A program made the translations under genes and the position numbers. From Cedecea neteri (lineage in GTDB: Bacteria > Pseudomonadota > Gammaproteobacteria > Enterobacterales > Enterobacteriaceae), in the NCBI RefSeq assembly GCF_000758305.1, contig NZ_CP009458.1, positions 4,836,001-4,900,000 of the forward strand: DNA of 64,000 bases. The letters run 5' to 3'. A model generated the notes under the pieces. The model was not told the DNA's origin. It ran no database searches and saw only the letters and a program-made list of their open reading frames with translations. Within the stretch, counting starts at the first letter, position 1. Every line of letters starts with the position of its first letter. Below, in pieces: positions 23,876-33,010 of this stretch.

Positions 23876-25936
23876 ATGGGTCAGGATAAGCTGTATATCG
23901 AAAAAGAACTGAGCTGGTTGTCTTTTAACGAACGCGTTCTGCAGGAAGCGGCGGACAAGCTCAACCCGTTGATTGAAAGGATGCGTTTTCTCGGCATCTA
24001 TTCCAATAACCTCGATGAATTCTATAAAGTGCGTTTCGCCGAACTAAAGCGCCGCATTTTAATCAGTGAAGAACAGGGTTCTCCTTCCAACCAGCGCCAT
24101 CTGCTGAATAAAATTCAGGCCCGGGTGCTGAAGGCCGATCAGGAATTTGACAGCCTGTATAACGAGTTGCTGCTGGAGATGGCGCGCAACCAAATCTTCC
24201 TGATTAACGAACGCCAGCTTTCCGAAAATCAGCAAAGCTGGCTGCGCAGCTACTTCAAGCATCAGCTTCGCCCGCACATCACGCCGATTTTGATCAACCG
24301 CGATACCGACCTGGTGCAGTTCCTGAAGGATGACTACACCTATCTGGCGGTCGAAATCATTCGCGGGGACAGCATTCGCTACGCGCTGCTGGAGATCCCG
24401 TCAGACAAAGTGCCGCGGTTTGTGAACCTGCCGCCGGAAGCGCCACGTCGCCGCAAGCCGATGATCCTGCTGGATAACATCCTGCGCTATTGCCTGGACG
24501 AGATCTTCAAAGGGTTCTTCGACTACGACGCGCTCAACGCCTATTCAATGAAGATGACGCGTGACGCCGAGTACGACCTGGTCACCGAAATGGAATCCAG
24601 CCTGCTGGAACTGATGTCCTCCAGCCTGAAACAGCGCCTGACCGCCGAGCCGGTGCGCTTTGTTTATCAGCGCGATATGCCGGATGCGATGGTGGAAATG
24701 CTGCGCGACAAGCTGACCATTTCCAACTACGACTCAATCATTCCCGGCGGGCGCTACCACAACTTCAAAGACTTTATTGGCTTCCCGAACGTCGGGAAAG
24801 CTAACCTGGTGAATAAGCCGCTGCCTCGCCTGCGCCACATCTGGTTCGATAAATTCCGTAACGGGTTCGACGCCATTCGCGAACGCGATGTCCTGCTTTA
24901 TTACCCGTACCACACCTTCGAACACGTCCTTGAGTTGCTGCGCCAGGCCTCCTTCGACCCGAGCGTGCTGGCGATTAAAATCAATATTTACCGCGTGGCA
25001 AAAGACTCGCGCATTATTGATTCGATGATCCACGCCGCGCATAACGGCAAGAAAGTGACCGTGGTGGTTGAGCTACAAGCTCGTTTCGACGAAGAAGCGA
25101 ATATCCACTGGGCGAAGCGCCTTACCGAGGCGGGCGTCCACGTAATCTTCTCCGCGCCGGGGCTGAAAATTCACGCCAAGCTGTTCCTGATCTCGCGGAT
25201 GGAAGGCGAAGAGATTGTGCGTTACGCGCACATCGGGACCGGTAACTTTAACGAGAAAACCGCCCGTCTTTATACGGACTATTCCCTGTTAACCGCCGAT
25301 GCGCGTATCACCAACGAAGTGCGTCGCGTGTTTAACTTTATCGAAAACCCGTATCGCCCGGTGACCTTCGACTATCTGCTGGTGTCGCCGCAGAACTCGC
25401 GCCGCCTGCTTTACGATTTGGTCGATCGCGAAATCAAAAATGCCCAAAACGGGCAACCTGCAGGGATCACGCTGAAGCTGAATAACCTGGTGGATAAAGG
25501 CCTGGTGGACAGACTTTATGCGGCCTCCAGCGCGGGCGTGAAGGTGAACCTGCTGATACGCGGCATGTGTTCGCTGATTCCAGAACTCGACGGGATCAGC
25601 GATAATATCCGCGTGCAGAGTATCGTTGACCGTTACCTCGAGCACGACCGGGTCTATATTTTTGAAAACGGTGGCGATAAAAAAGTCTTCCTCTCCTCAG
25701 CCGACTGGATGACCCGTAACATCGACTACCGCATTGAAGTGGCCGTCCCGGTCCTCGATCCGCGCCTGAAGCAGCGTATGCTCGATATTATCGATATCCA
25801 GCTGAACGACACGGTGAAAGCGCGCATCATCGACAAAGAACTGAGTAATCGCTATGTGCCGCGCGGCAACCGCCGGAAAGTGCGTTCGCAACTGGCGATC
25901 TACGATTATATTAAAACTCTGGAACAACCTGACTAA
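23876..25936 (+). CDS. ppk: Polyphosphate kinase Ppk1
   Basis: Ppk1 makes long-chain polyphosphate from ATP at the inner face of the membrane. The 686-residue product (E. coli 688) begins KLYIEKELSWLSFNERVLQEA and carries the phosphorylated-His region APGLKIHAKLFLISR, HIGTGNFNEKTARLYTDYSL and the second His region YLEHDRVYIFENGG. The ATG follows GTGAGGAC. ppx lies 23 bases downstream, forming the known ppk-ppx operon that makes and degrades polyphosphate. Confidence 0.98.
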   Translation: MGQDKLYIEKELSWLSFNERVLQEAADKLNPLIERMRFLGIYSNNLDEFYKVRFAELKRRILISEEQGSPSNQRHLLNKIQARVLKADQEFDSLYNELLLEMARNQIFLINERQLSENQQSWLRSYFKHQLRPHITPILINRDTDLVQFLKDDYTYLAVEIIRGDSIRYALLEIPSDKVPRFVNLPPEAPRRRKPMILLDNILRYCLDEIFKGFFDYDALNAYSMKMTRDAEYDLVTEMESSLLELMSSSLKQRLTAEPVRFVYQRDMPDAMVEMLRDKLTISNYDSIIPGGRYHNFKDFIGFPNVGKANLVNKPLPRLRHIWFDKFRNGFDAIRERDVLLYYPYHTFEHVLELLRQASFDPSVLAIKINIYRVAKDSRIIDSMIHAAHNGKKVTVVVELQARFDEEANIHWAKRLTEAGVHVIFSAPGLKIHAKLFLISRMEGEEIVRYAHIGTGNFNEKTARLYTDYSLLTADARITNEVRRVFNFIENPYRPVTFDYLLVSPQNSRRLLYDLVDREIKNAQNGQPAGITLKLNNLVDKGLVDRLYAASSAGVKVNLLIRGMCSLIPELDGISDNIRVQSIVDRYLEHDRVYIFENGGDKKVFLSSADWMTRNIDYRIEVAVPVLDPRLKQRMLDIIDIQLNDTVKARIIDKELSNRYVPRGNRRKVRSQLAIYDYIKTLEQPD

Positions 25937-25959
25937 CGCTCTCAGGCGAAGATAAAATT

Positions 25960-27501
25960 ATGCCGATATCAAACCATGCTCCACGGCCGCAGGAATTTGC
26001 TGCGGTCGACCTCGGCTCGAACAGCTTCCACATGGTCATTGCCCGTGTGGTGGATGGCGCCATGCAAATCATTGGCCGCCTGAAGCAGCGCGTGCACCTC
26101 GCGGATGGCCTCGGGCCCGATAACAAATTAAGCGAGGAGGCCATGGAGCGTGGGCTCTCCTGCCTGGCGCTGTTTGCCGAACGCCTGCAGGGATTTGCAG
26201 CAGACAACGTGTGCATTGTGGGCACCCACTCGCTTCGCGAGGCCACCAATGCCGCCGAGTTTCTGAAACGCGCTGAGAAAGTGATCCCCTACCCCATTGA
26301 AATCATTCCCGGGAACGAAGAAGCCCGTCTGATTTTTATGGGCGTGGAACACACTCAGCCGGAGAAAGGCCGCAAGCTGGTGATTGATATCGGCGGGGGC
26401 TCCACCGAACTGGTGATCGGCGAAGATTTTGAGCCGATGCTGGTGGAAAGCCGCCGTATGGGCTGCGTCAGCTTCGCGCAAAACTTCTTCCCCGGCGGCA
26501 TCATCAGCCCGGAAAGCTTCAAGCGCGCCCGCATGGCGGCGATCCAAAAACTGGAAACCCTTGCCTGGCAATATCGCCTGCAGGGCTGGAAAGTCGCGAT
26601 GGGCGCCTCTGGCTCCATCAAAGCGGCGCATGAAGTGCTGATTGAGATGGGCGAAAAAGACGGGATGATCACCCCGGAACGCCTGGAGATGCTGCAGCAG
26701 GAAGTGCTGAAGTTTAAAACCTTCGACGCCCTGAGCCTGCCGGGCCTGTCCGAAGAGCGTAAAGCGGTGTTTGTGCCTGGGCTGGCCATTCTCTGCGGTG
26801 TGTTTGATGCGCTCGCCATACGCGAGCTGCGTCTTTCTGACGGCGCGCTGCGCGAAGGCGTGCTGTACGAAATGGAAGGCCGCTTCCGCCATCAGGATAT
26901 TCGTATTCGCACCGCGCAAAGCCTGGCGGAGCAGTACCACATCGACAGCGATCAGGCCCGCCGGGTACTGGAAACCGTTGAGCTGCTGTACCAGCAGTGG
27001 GAAACACAGAACCACAAGCTGGCAAACCCACAGATGGCCGCGCTGCTGAAATGGGCCGCGATGCTGCACGAAGTCGGGCTGAGCATCAACCACAGCGGGA
27101 TGCACCGCCACTCGGCCTATATTCTGCAAAACAGCAACCTGCCGGGCTTCAACCAGGAACAGCAGGTGCTGATGGCCTCCCTGGTGCGCTACCATCGTAA
27201 GGCCATCAAGCTGGACGATCTGCCGCGCTTCACGCTGTTTAAAAAGAAACAGTTCCTGCCGCTGATTCAGCTGATTCGCCTGGCTACGCTGCTGAATAAC
27301 CAGCGCCAGGCGACAACCACCCCGCCAACGCTGGTGCTGGAAACCGACGACAACCACTGGACGCTGCGCTTCCCGCACGACTGGTTCAGCCAGAACACGC
27401 TGGTACAGCTGGATTTGGAGCGCGAACAGCTCTATTGGGAAAGTATGACCGGGTGGAAGCTGATCATTGAGGAAGAGGCCGAAGAGGCGCTCTCCGCCTG
27501 A
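25960..27501 (+). CDS. ppx: Exopolyphosphatase Ppx
   Basis: Ppx releases phosphate from polyphosphate ends and belongs with GppA to the ASKHA fold. The 513-residue protein equals the E. coli length and has the ATPase-like motifs AAVDLGSNSFHMVIA and VIDIGGGSTELVIGE, the PGNEEARLIF loop, and the C-terminal HD-like helical domain (AAMLHEVGLSINHSGMHRHSAYI). It is the second gene of ppk-ppx and ends one base before the converging pdeF stop. Confidence 0.98.
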   Translation: MPISNHAPRPQEFAAVDLGSNSFHMVIARVVDGAMQIIGRLKQRVHLADGLGPDNKLSEEAMERGLSCLALFAERLQGFAADNVCIVGTHSLREATNAAEFLKRAEKVIPYPIEIIPGNEEARLIFMGVEHTQPEKGRKLVIDIGGGSTELVIGEDFEPMLVESRRMGCVSFAQNFFPGGIISPESFKRARMAAIQKLETLAWQYRLQGWKVAMGASGSIKAAHEVLIEMGEKDGMITPERLEMLQQEVLKFKTFDALSLPGLSEERKAVFVPGLAILCGVFDALAIRELRLSDGALREGVLYEMEGRFRHQDIRIRTAQSLAEQYHIDSDQARRVLETVELLYQQWETQNHKLANPQMAALLKWAAMLHEVGLSINHSGMHRHSAYILQNSNLPGFNQEQQVLMASLVRYHRKAIKLDDLPRFTLFKKKQFLPLIQLIRLATLLNNQRQATTTPPTLVLETDDNHWTLRFPHDWFSQNTLVQLDLEREQLYWESMTGWKLIIEEEAEEALSA

Positions 27502-27502
27502 T

Positions 27503-29764
27503 TCACTCCATCAGCCCCCTGGCGTCTTCCGGCGCAGGGGGGCTTTGTTCTTCTACAAGGCTCTCCAGCGGCTGAGGGCGACCAATCAAATACCCCTGAA
27601 CATAATCCATGCCCATCGCCCGGACGGCATCTTTCAACGCCTGCGTTTCCACATATTCCGCCACGACCTGCATCTTCTTCATTCTTGCCAGCTGGCATAT
27701 CGAACTCACCACCTGATAATCCAGGCTGCTGGTTAAAATATTGCGGATAAAACTGCCATCGATTTTAAGGATATCGGCGCTCAGCTCTTTGAGACGTGCA
27801 TAGCTGGCATAGCCGGTGCCAAAGTCATCGATAGCCACCCGGCAACCCATGCGCTGCAGCATTTTCAACGTCACATTGGCCTGTTCAAGATTGGTTAAAG
27901 AGTGACTTTCTGTGACTTCGAAGACCAGTTGCCACGGCTCAATGCGGTACTTCGTCAGCAAATGCTGGACATCATCCGGAAGCTGGGCCTGGCACACTGA
28001 AGCGGGCGTCAGGTTAATGGCAAGTCGGCAGCCAGGCAAACTGTCGCGGTGCTTATCCATAAACTGCAGGGCGGCATTCAGCACCCACCGGTCAATGCGG
28101 GATGAAAGCCCAAACTCATGGGCGACGGGCAAAAAGAGATCCGGCGACAGCAACTCGCCTTTGTCGCCACGCATCCGCAGCAGCACCTCGTAGTAGGCGT
28201 CGCCCCGCAGCCCTTCAATGCGCTGCGCCATCAGCACAAACAGGTCCCGGTCGAGCGCGTCTTGCAGGCGGTTCATCATTTCAACTTTGCGTTTGACCGC
28301 ATTCTGAATGTGATTGGAGCCTTTTTGCTGCAGGCTTTCGGGCTGCTGCGTGGAGAGCGACACGCCGGCCATGGTGCTTAACTCACCGAGCAACAAGTAG
28401 AGATGGGACACCGGATGACGCACAAAGCAGTAGCTAATGCCGATTTGCGGCTGTAGCGGCATCCCGTCCCACATAAAGCGGAATCTTCGGGCGTGGGCGT
28501 ACAGGGACTCAATTTTAGCCTGATGGGATTCATAATTGAGGCGCAGGGCGAGGTCGTGCCCGGAAAGGTTGTACACCCTCTCGCCGGGCGACAGCTGGCC
28601 GCGCAAATACTCTGCCAGCTGCTGTTTGTATTGAATGCGTAGCAAAACGCCGTAGTTTCGCCCCAGCAGCTCCAGCTCGGGAATCGACACAAATCCTAGC
28701 GCTGACCAGGGCGTATTCCCCAGGTCGCGAGATAACGCGCGTAGATTCGGCATCTGCATCATCGGATCGATAAACGCCACGCGGCGGGCTTTATAGTGCA
28801 AGAAGCGCTGTCGGGTGGTGACCGACGCCATTAAATAGATGGTAATGGAGAACACTGCATAACAGGACGACGCAATGGCCAAATGCAGCTGAAAGCCCAT
28901 ATCCGGCGGCAAGTAATTGTGGAAACCACCGCAGAGAATAATCAGCACCACGCTCCAGGCGTTGGTAATAAACAGAAAGCCGAAACGCATCGCCCCCCAT
29001 AGCATCACGGGCAGAATAAGCGTCAGCGTGTAATCGGTATTAAAAATCGTTTTGTTCTGGCTAATCGGGTACAACAGCAGCCAAATAAGCAAACCGACGA
29101 GAGCCGCCCACAGCAACATCTCACTTCGCGTCACGCCCTTCTGCCGCTGCCCCCGCATACGGGACCAGAAGCTTTTGATAAAGCGCGGATGCACTATCAT
29201 TCGCAAAATAAAATAGAAGAACGGCAGCCCGGTTAATCCCCCCACCAGCACGGCCTGGAAATTAATTAATGTCCGGGCGCTCCACGGCGTGGCGGACAGA
29301 ATAGAAAAGCTCCGATCGTACCAGCCTAAAAATAACGCCAGTTCATAGAACACCAGAAATAGCGCAGCGTTTACCAGCACCAGCCAAAACATACGCTGAG
29401 CGGTGAGCTGAATCATGCCAAAGGTCACCGCGTTGCGTCGCGGCACAAAATAGCGGTAACAGCTCCAACTGACCGTAATCGGCACGATAAAGTGTAAGAC
29501 TGCCAGCAGCGCAACCCACCCGCCTTCCGAGGGCAGATAGCGAATCAGCAGCGCCAGAACAATGCCCGGAATAGCCGCGCGCCCAAACAGTACGATGCAT
29601 GCAGTTAGCAGCGGGAGCGACATATAAAGCAGAAAAACTCTCCCGCCATCCAACACCGTTTGCGCGTTGAACGTTGCCACCAGCGGCAATAGAAGGCTGG
29701 GGAGAATCAGGGGCAGTGCCCACCATTTATTTTTTGATTTTTTATACCAGCTAACCAGTTGCAT
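27503..29764 (-). CDS. pdeF: Membrane cyclic-di-GMP phosphodiesterase PdeF (YfgF)
   Basis: The 753-residue protein has a MASE1-type membrane region (about 1-310, eight or so helices), a GGDEF-like domain without the catalytic GGDEF motif (about 330-490) and a C-terminal EAL domain (about 500-740). EAL residues are present in variant form: YEVLLRM for the EAL signature, FEVTES, DDFGTGYAS, LKIDGSF, AEYVET and QGYLIGRPQPL. The cognate E. coli protein is an active phosphodiesterase of the anaerobic and oxidative stress response. It lies tail-to-tail with ppx, as in E. coli. Its upstream gap shows clustered TGAWTCA words and a 7-base inverted repeat. Confidence 0.95.
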   Translation of the reverse strand: MQLVSWYKKSKNKWWALPLILPSLLLPLVATFNAQTVLDGGRVFLLYMSLPLLTACIVLFGRAAIPGIVLALLIRYLPSEGGWVALLAVLHFIVPITVSWSCYRYFVPRRNAVTFGMIQLTAQRMFWLVLVNAALFLVFYELALFLGWYDRSFSILSATPWSARTLINFQAVLVGGLTGLPFFYFILRMIVHPRFIKSFWSRMRGQRQKGVTRSEMLLWAALVGLLIWLLLYPISQNKTIFNTDYTLTLILPVMLWGAMRFGFLFITNAWSVVLIILCGGFHNYLPPDMGFQLHLAIASSCYAVFSITIYLMASVTTRQRFLHYKARRVAFIDPMMQMPNLRALSRDLGNTPWSALGFVSIPELELLGRNYGVLLRIQYKQQLAEYLRGQLSPGERVYNLSGHDLALRLNYESHQAKIESLYAHARRFRFMWDGMPLQPQIGISYCFVRHPVSHLYLLLGELSTMAGVSLSTQQPESLQQKGSNHIQNAVKRKVEMMNRLQDALDRDLFVLMAQRIEGLRGDAYYEVLLRMRGDKGELLSPDLFLPVAHEFGLSSRIDRWVLNAALQFMDKHRDSLPGCRLAINLTPASVCQAQLPDDVQHLLTKYRIEPWQLVFEVTESHSLTNLEQANVTLKMLQRMGCRVAIDDFGTGYASYARLKELSADILKIDGSFIRNILTSSLDYQVVSSICQLARMKKMQVVAEYVETQALKDAVRAMGMDYVQGYLIGRPQPLESLVEEQSPPAPEDARGLME

Positions 29765-30102
29765 ACTTCTTCGCCAAAACCCCTGTTCCTCTTCGGGTAT
29801 CTCCCGGATATCCTTTCCGGTTAGTTACGGCCCATCTTCCGTTTGTACGGGGGGCAAATTTTAGTTCGCTAACATTAAGAATAATTGATGCATATCAGTA
29901 TCAATTCAATGAATCACTGCTGAGGTAAAATTCAGACTGAATATGATTCATATTAGTTCACAACAAATTCACCTCATGAATGAAATGCCCATGAATCATT
30001 CATTCAGGCCGTTTTTACATGATGAATAATTGACCTGAGTGGTTCAGTGTGACTAAATAGCCCCGTCGCCCGCACTGCCGGGCCAACTTCAAGGACCCCT
30101 GC
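29765..30102. other. 338-base AT-rich divergent gap between pdeF and yfgG with repeated TGA(A/T)TCA words
   Basis: No gene is visible. The stretch holds a perfect inverted repeat AATATGA-T-TCATATT (29940-29954), a near-palindrome ATGAATCATTCAT (29991-30003), and further TGAATCA/TGATTCA/TGAATGA words around 29910 and 29976. Together they look like binding sites for one dimeric regulator acting on pdeF, yfgG or both. I do not recognise the regulator. Confidence 0.5.
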
Positions 30103-30294
30103 GTGACACAGGTTACGACTATGCAAAGACGAAACCGTTTCAATAATCGCATGACCCGCATTATTCTGCTCATCAGTTTCCTGTTCTTTTTTGGTCGCTT
30201 TATTTATTCCTCTATCGGGGCCTGGTACCACCATCAGGATAAAAAAGCAGAAACCCAACAAAGCAGCCAGCAGGTGGACAGCGCTAACCGCTAG
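30103..30294 (+). CDS. yfgG: YfgG family small membrane protein
   Basis: This 63-residue protein has one hydrophobic helix (about 19-38, RIILLISFLFFFGRFIYSSI) between a basic N-terminus and a polar tail. It matches E. coli YfgG in length and along its whole sequence; that protein is linked to nickel/cobalt stress tolerance. The start is GTG at 30103 with AAGGA seven bases upstream. Its place beside pdeF conserves E. coli order. A longer antisense frame over the gene is not credible. Confidence 0.9.
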   Translation: MTQVTTMQRRNRFNNRMTRIILLISFLFFFGRFIYSSIGAWYHHQDKKAETQQSSQQVDSANR

Positions 30295-30377
30295 TCCGTC
30301 GGTTCCCCCGCGCGCTCTTTCCGTTTCCTATCACTTGTTCAAAAATGCTCAAGCGACCCGTTTGCTGGCCCCTCGCC

Positions 30378-30408
30378 TTGACCTAAAGTTAACTTGAGGT
30401 TGTAAAGT
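30378..30408 (+). promoter_or_regulatory. SoxR-type promoter upstream of the VOC gene
   Basis: CCTAAAGTTAACTTGAGG (30382-30399) matches the SoxR box CCTCAAGTTAACTTGAGG at 17 of 18 positions. It lies between a -35 TTGACC (30378-30383) and a -10 TAAAGT (30403-30408) with a 19-base spacer, the overlong spacing typical of promoters remodelled by MerR-family activators. The following ATG is at 30441. Confidence 0.82.
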
Positions 30409-30440
30409 CACGCCATCAAAAACAGCTGAATAGGCACAGT

Positions 30441-30860
30441 ATGGAACAGATTGATGTCGGCTTTACCCACGTCGCCTTTATGGTGAAGGATCTGGATAAA
30501 AGCGTCGATTTTTACCTCCGCTATACCGCTATGCAGGTGATTCACCAGCGTGAACCCAACCTGCCGGACGCGCGCAAGGTTGCCTGGCTAAGCGATCGCA
30601 CCCGGCCTTTTGCGCTGGTGCTGGTACAGGCGGACAACAACACCGACACGCCGCTGGGGAATTTTGGTCACCTGGGCGTGGCCTGCGCAACCAAAGAAGA
30701 GATTGATCACAAGACGGAAATGGCGAGAGCTGAAGGCGTGCTGCGCAGAGAACCAGAGCAGCTCGGCGATCCGGTGGGTTACTTCGTGTTCTTTGCCGAC
30801 CCGGACGGCAATACACTTGAACTCTCCTATGGTCAGCGGGTTGGCATTGAATCAATGTAA
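30441..30860 (+). CDS. VOC-family (glyoxalase/bleomycin-resistance fold) protein, predicted SoxR target
   Basis: This 139-residue single VOC domain begins VGFTHVAFMVKDLDKSVDFYLRYTAMQVI and ends with FFADPDGNTLELSYG. The metal-site residues expected of glyoxalase-like enzymes are at least partly visible: the His in THVAF, the His in FGHLGVA and the Glu in NTLELS. Substrate unknown; lactoylglutathione, a redox-cycling drug or a quinone are possible. The upstream SoxR-type promoter suggests detoxification of redox-active compounds. A terminator follows closely, so it is monocistronic. Confidence 0.82.
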   Translation: MEQIDVGFTHVAFMVKDLDKSVDFYLRYTAMQVIHQREPNLPDARKVAWLSDRTRPFALVLVQADNNTDTPLGNFGHLGVACATKEEIDHKTEMARAEGVLRREPEQLGDPVGYFVFFADPDGNTLELSYGQRVGIESM

Positions 30861-30868
30861 TGCCCCTG

Positions 30869-30891
30869 GGCGGCCAAAAGCCGCCTTTTTA
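30869..30891 (+). terminator. Rho-independent terminator of the VOC gene
   Basis: GGCGGC and GCCGCC pair around a CAAAA loop and are followed by TTTTTA, nine bases after the stop. Confidence 0.93.
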
Positions 30892-31046
30892 TTCCTTTAT
30901 GCCGCTTCGTCTTTCGCCCTTTATCTCCTCTTCTTGTTTAAGCATTTTATGTTCTAAGCATAGCTATTTATATTCCTATGGGCTTTAGCGGCGACGATTT
31001 ACTCTCTGCTCAAATCAACGATTAATTGCGGGCAGCGATAAGTTAA

Positions 31047-32048
31047 ATGAGTGGCAGAGCATCGGTCTATTTACATGAAGAACAGCGAGAATTTGTCAGT
31101 AAACTGCGGCGTTCGTGGCTGTGGCGCACGGAGCTGCCCACCTGGCTGCTGATTATCACGATTTATGGCGGCTGGTTTGCCACCGTGGCGTGGTGGAAAA
31201 CTATTGGCCTCTTCCCGGCAACGCTTCTGCTCATCTGGTTAGCCACCTGGTATATGTCGCTGCAGCACGAACTTCTGCACGGCCATCCAACCCGCTTCCC
31301 GCGCCTGAACCAGCTGTTCGGGTTAATGCCCTTTTCTATCTGGTATCCGTACGGCACTTATCGCGACCTGCATCTTAAACATCACCAGGATGAAGATTTA
31401 ACCGTGCCGGAGACTGACCCGGAAAGTTACTACTTTACCCGCCGCCGCTGGCAGCATTTTAGCGGCGTTCAACGCCTGCTGGTGCGCCTGCGTAACACCT
31501 TCCCCGGCAGGCTGCTGCTGACGCCGGTGCTGACCATGCGCTGGACGGTGGTCAATATCTGGGAAACGTTCCGCAGCGGCAATCGCCCGGCAATGGCGAT
31601 GTGGACGGTACATATTCTTCTGCTAATCCCGGTGCTCGGCTGGCTGGTGAAGCATGATTTCTCGGTGGTTTACTACCTGCTGGTCGTCACCTGGCCGATG
31701 CTGGCGATGACCAAAGTCCGCTCTTTCTTCGAACATCGCGCCGCGGAAGATCCTGAGGCCCGGACGGTAATTAACGAAGCGGGCATGTTCTGGCGCCTGC
31801 TGTTCTTAAACCTGAACTATCACTCCGTGCACCACGATCTCCCAGGGATTCCGTGGTACGGGCTGCCAACCGTTTACCGTGCCTATAAAGAGGAATACCT
31901 GAAACGGAACCAGGGCTTCTTTGTGAACGGCTACGGCGAGTTGATGCGCGAGCACCTGATTAAACCGATCCAGGTGGAAATTAACCCGTTCTTCCCGGAC
32001 GGCCGCCTGGCGCAGGATGCGGTGCCGCAGGAGAAAGCCCATGAGTAA
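31047..32048 (+). CDS. Membrane fatty acid desaturase family protein
   Basis: The 333-residue membrane protein has the three His boxes of the desaturase/hydroxylase family: HELLHGH (about residues 73-79), HLKHHQ (about 110-115) and HSVHHD (about 257-262), with hydrophobic helix pairs between. These boxes hold a di-iron centre, so it probably oxidises an acyl or alkyl chain. Substrate unknown. Its stop codon lies inside the start of the following PhnD-like gene (8-base overlap), which suggests coupled synthesis. There is no obvious strong ribosome site before the ATG. Confidence 0.82.
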   Translation: MSGRASVYLHEEQREFVSKLRRSWLWRTELPTWLLIITIYGGWFATVAWWKTIGLFPATLLLIWLATWYMSLQHELLHGHPTRFPRLNQLFGLMPFSIWYPYGTYRDLHLKHHQDEDLTVPETDPESYYFTRRRWQHFSGVQRLLVRLRNTFPGRLLLTPVLTMRWTVVNIWETFRSGNRPAMAMWTVHILLLIPVLGWLVKHDFSVVYYLLVVTWPMLAMTKVRSFFEHRAAEDPEARTVINEAGMFWRLLFLNLNYHSVHHDLPGIPWYGLPTVYRAYKEEYLKRNQGFFVNGYGELMREHLIKPIQVEINPFFPDGRLAQDAVPQEKAHE

Positions 32049-32838
32049 GCTTATCTCGCTGCCAATGTACGACGTGCATCACCCGGATACCGAAGCGCTG
32101 TTAGCTGCTTTACGCCAACTGCTGAGCGAAGAAGGGCTGGACGGCGATAGCCTGATTTATAGCGAACCCGAAGACCGCCTGAACCACTGGCAAGACTCGC
32201 GGCTGCTGCTCAGCCAGACCTGCGGTTATCCCCTCCGCGCCCTGCTGCCGAACGTGCAGGTCGTCGGTACGTTTCATTATCAGACGGCAGGCTGCGAAGG
32301 ATTTCACTACAGCAGCCTGCTGATTGTTCGTGAAGCCGACGCAGGAAAAACGCTGGCAGATTTTCGGGGCAAACGCGTCGTCTGTAACAGTGACGATTCG
32401 CAGTCCGGCTATCACGGCCTGCGTAGCCTGGTCGCCCCGCTGCAAAAAGACGGGAAGTTCTTCTCAGACATCACCTTTAGCGGCAGCCACCGCCAGTCGC
32501 TGGCGGAGGTACAGGCCGGCACAAGTGATATTGCCGCCATTGATGCCGTTACCTTCGCTTTGGTGGCTCACCACGAACCGGAACGCGTTGCAGGTCTGGT
32601 TTCTATTGGCACAACGGCGCTGGCGCCAGGTTTGCCGATGATCACTTCGGCACAAACTTCGGCGGCGGAACTGGCGCAGCTGCGTCGCGCGTTGAAACGG
32701 CTGGTGAGCGAGCCTGAGTGGCGAGCCGTGAGGGATGCGTTGCTAATAAAGGATTTTACCGCGACCGACCGGGATGATTATCAGACGATTAGCGATGCGG
32801 CGCAGAAAGCTGCGACTAGTGGTTTGGTGACGCTTTAG
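32041..32838 (+). CDS. PhnD/SsuA-like substrate-binding domain protein without signal peptide
   Basis: This 265-residue protein has a phosphate/phosphonate-binding-protein-like fold (PNVQVVGTFHYQTAGCEGFHYSSLLIVRE; LADFRGKRVVCNSDDSQSGYH; LAEVQAGTSDIAAIDAVTFAL). It lacks an N-terminal signal peptide, so it should be cytosolic, unlike transport-binding proteins of this family. The ATG at 32041 is within the end of the desaturase gene. No ABC permease or ATPase is adjacent on this strand. It may sense or carry a ligand for the desaturase (speculative). Function unknown. Confidence 0.75.
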   Translation: MSKLISLPMYDVHHPDTEALLAALRQLLSEEGLDGDSLIYSEPEDRLNHWQDSRLLLSQTCGYPLRALLPNVQVVGTFHYQTAGCEGFHYSSLLIVREADAGKTLADFRGKRVVCNSDDSQSGYHGLRSLVAPLQKDGKFFSDITFSGSHRQSLAEVQAGTSDIAAIDAVTFALVAHHEPERVAGLVSIGTTALAPGLPMITSAQTSAAELAQLRRALKRLVSEPEWRAVRDALLIKDFTATDRDDYQTISDAAQKAATSGLVTL

Positions 32839-32854
32839 GTTACTGCTTTTTTTA

Positions 32855-33002
32855 CCCTCACCCCGGCCCTCTCCCAGGGGGAGAGGGAGTATTCATTATT
32901 CCTTTCGTTTTTAGTCCCCTCTGCCTCAGGGAGAGGGAGTATTCGTTATTCCTTTCGTTTTTAGTCCCCTCTCCCCCGTGGGGAGGGGGTTAGGGTGAGG
33001 GG
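32855..33002. repeat. GC-rich palindromic repeat element, copy D
   Basis: The block begins CCCTCACCCCGGCCCTCTCC and ends GGGGTTAGGGTGAGGGGC-like, with two internal direct copies of GGGAGAGGGAGTATTC followed by TTATTCCTTTCGTTTTTAGT. It lies between the convergent ends of the PhnD-like gene and the flavin monooxygenase gene. Confidence 0.87.
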
Positions 33003-33010
33003 CGAACCTG

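Noticed and set aside
26128..27378. 416-codon frame antisense to ppx
   Set aside because: The plus strand encodes full-length Ppx with all motifs.
30004..30261. 85-codon minus-strand frame over yfgG
   Set aside because: Antisense to the conserved yfgG gene, with no motif of its own.
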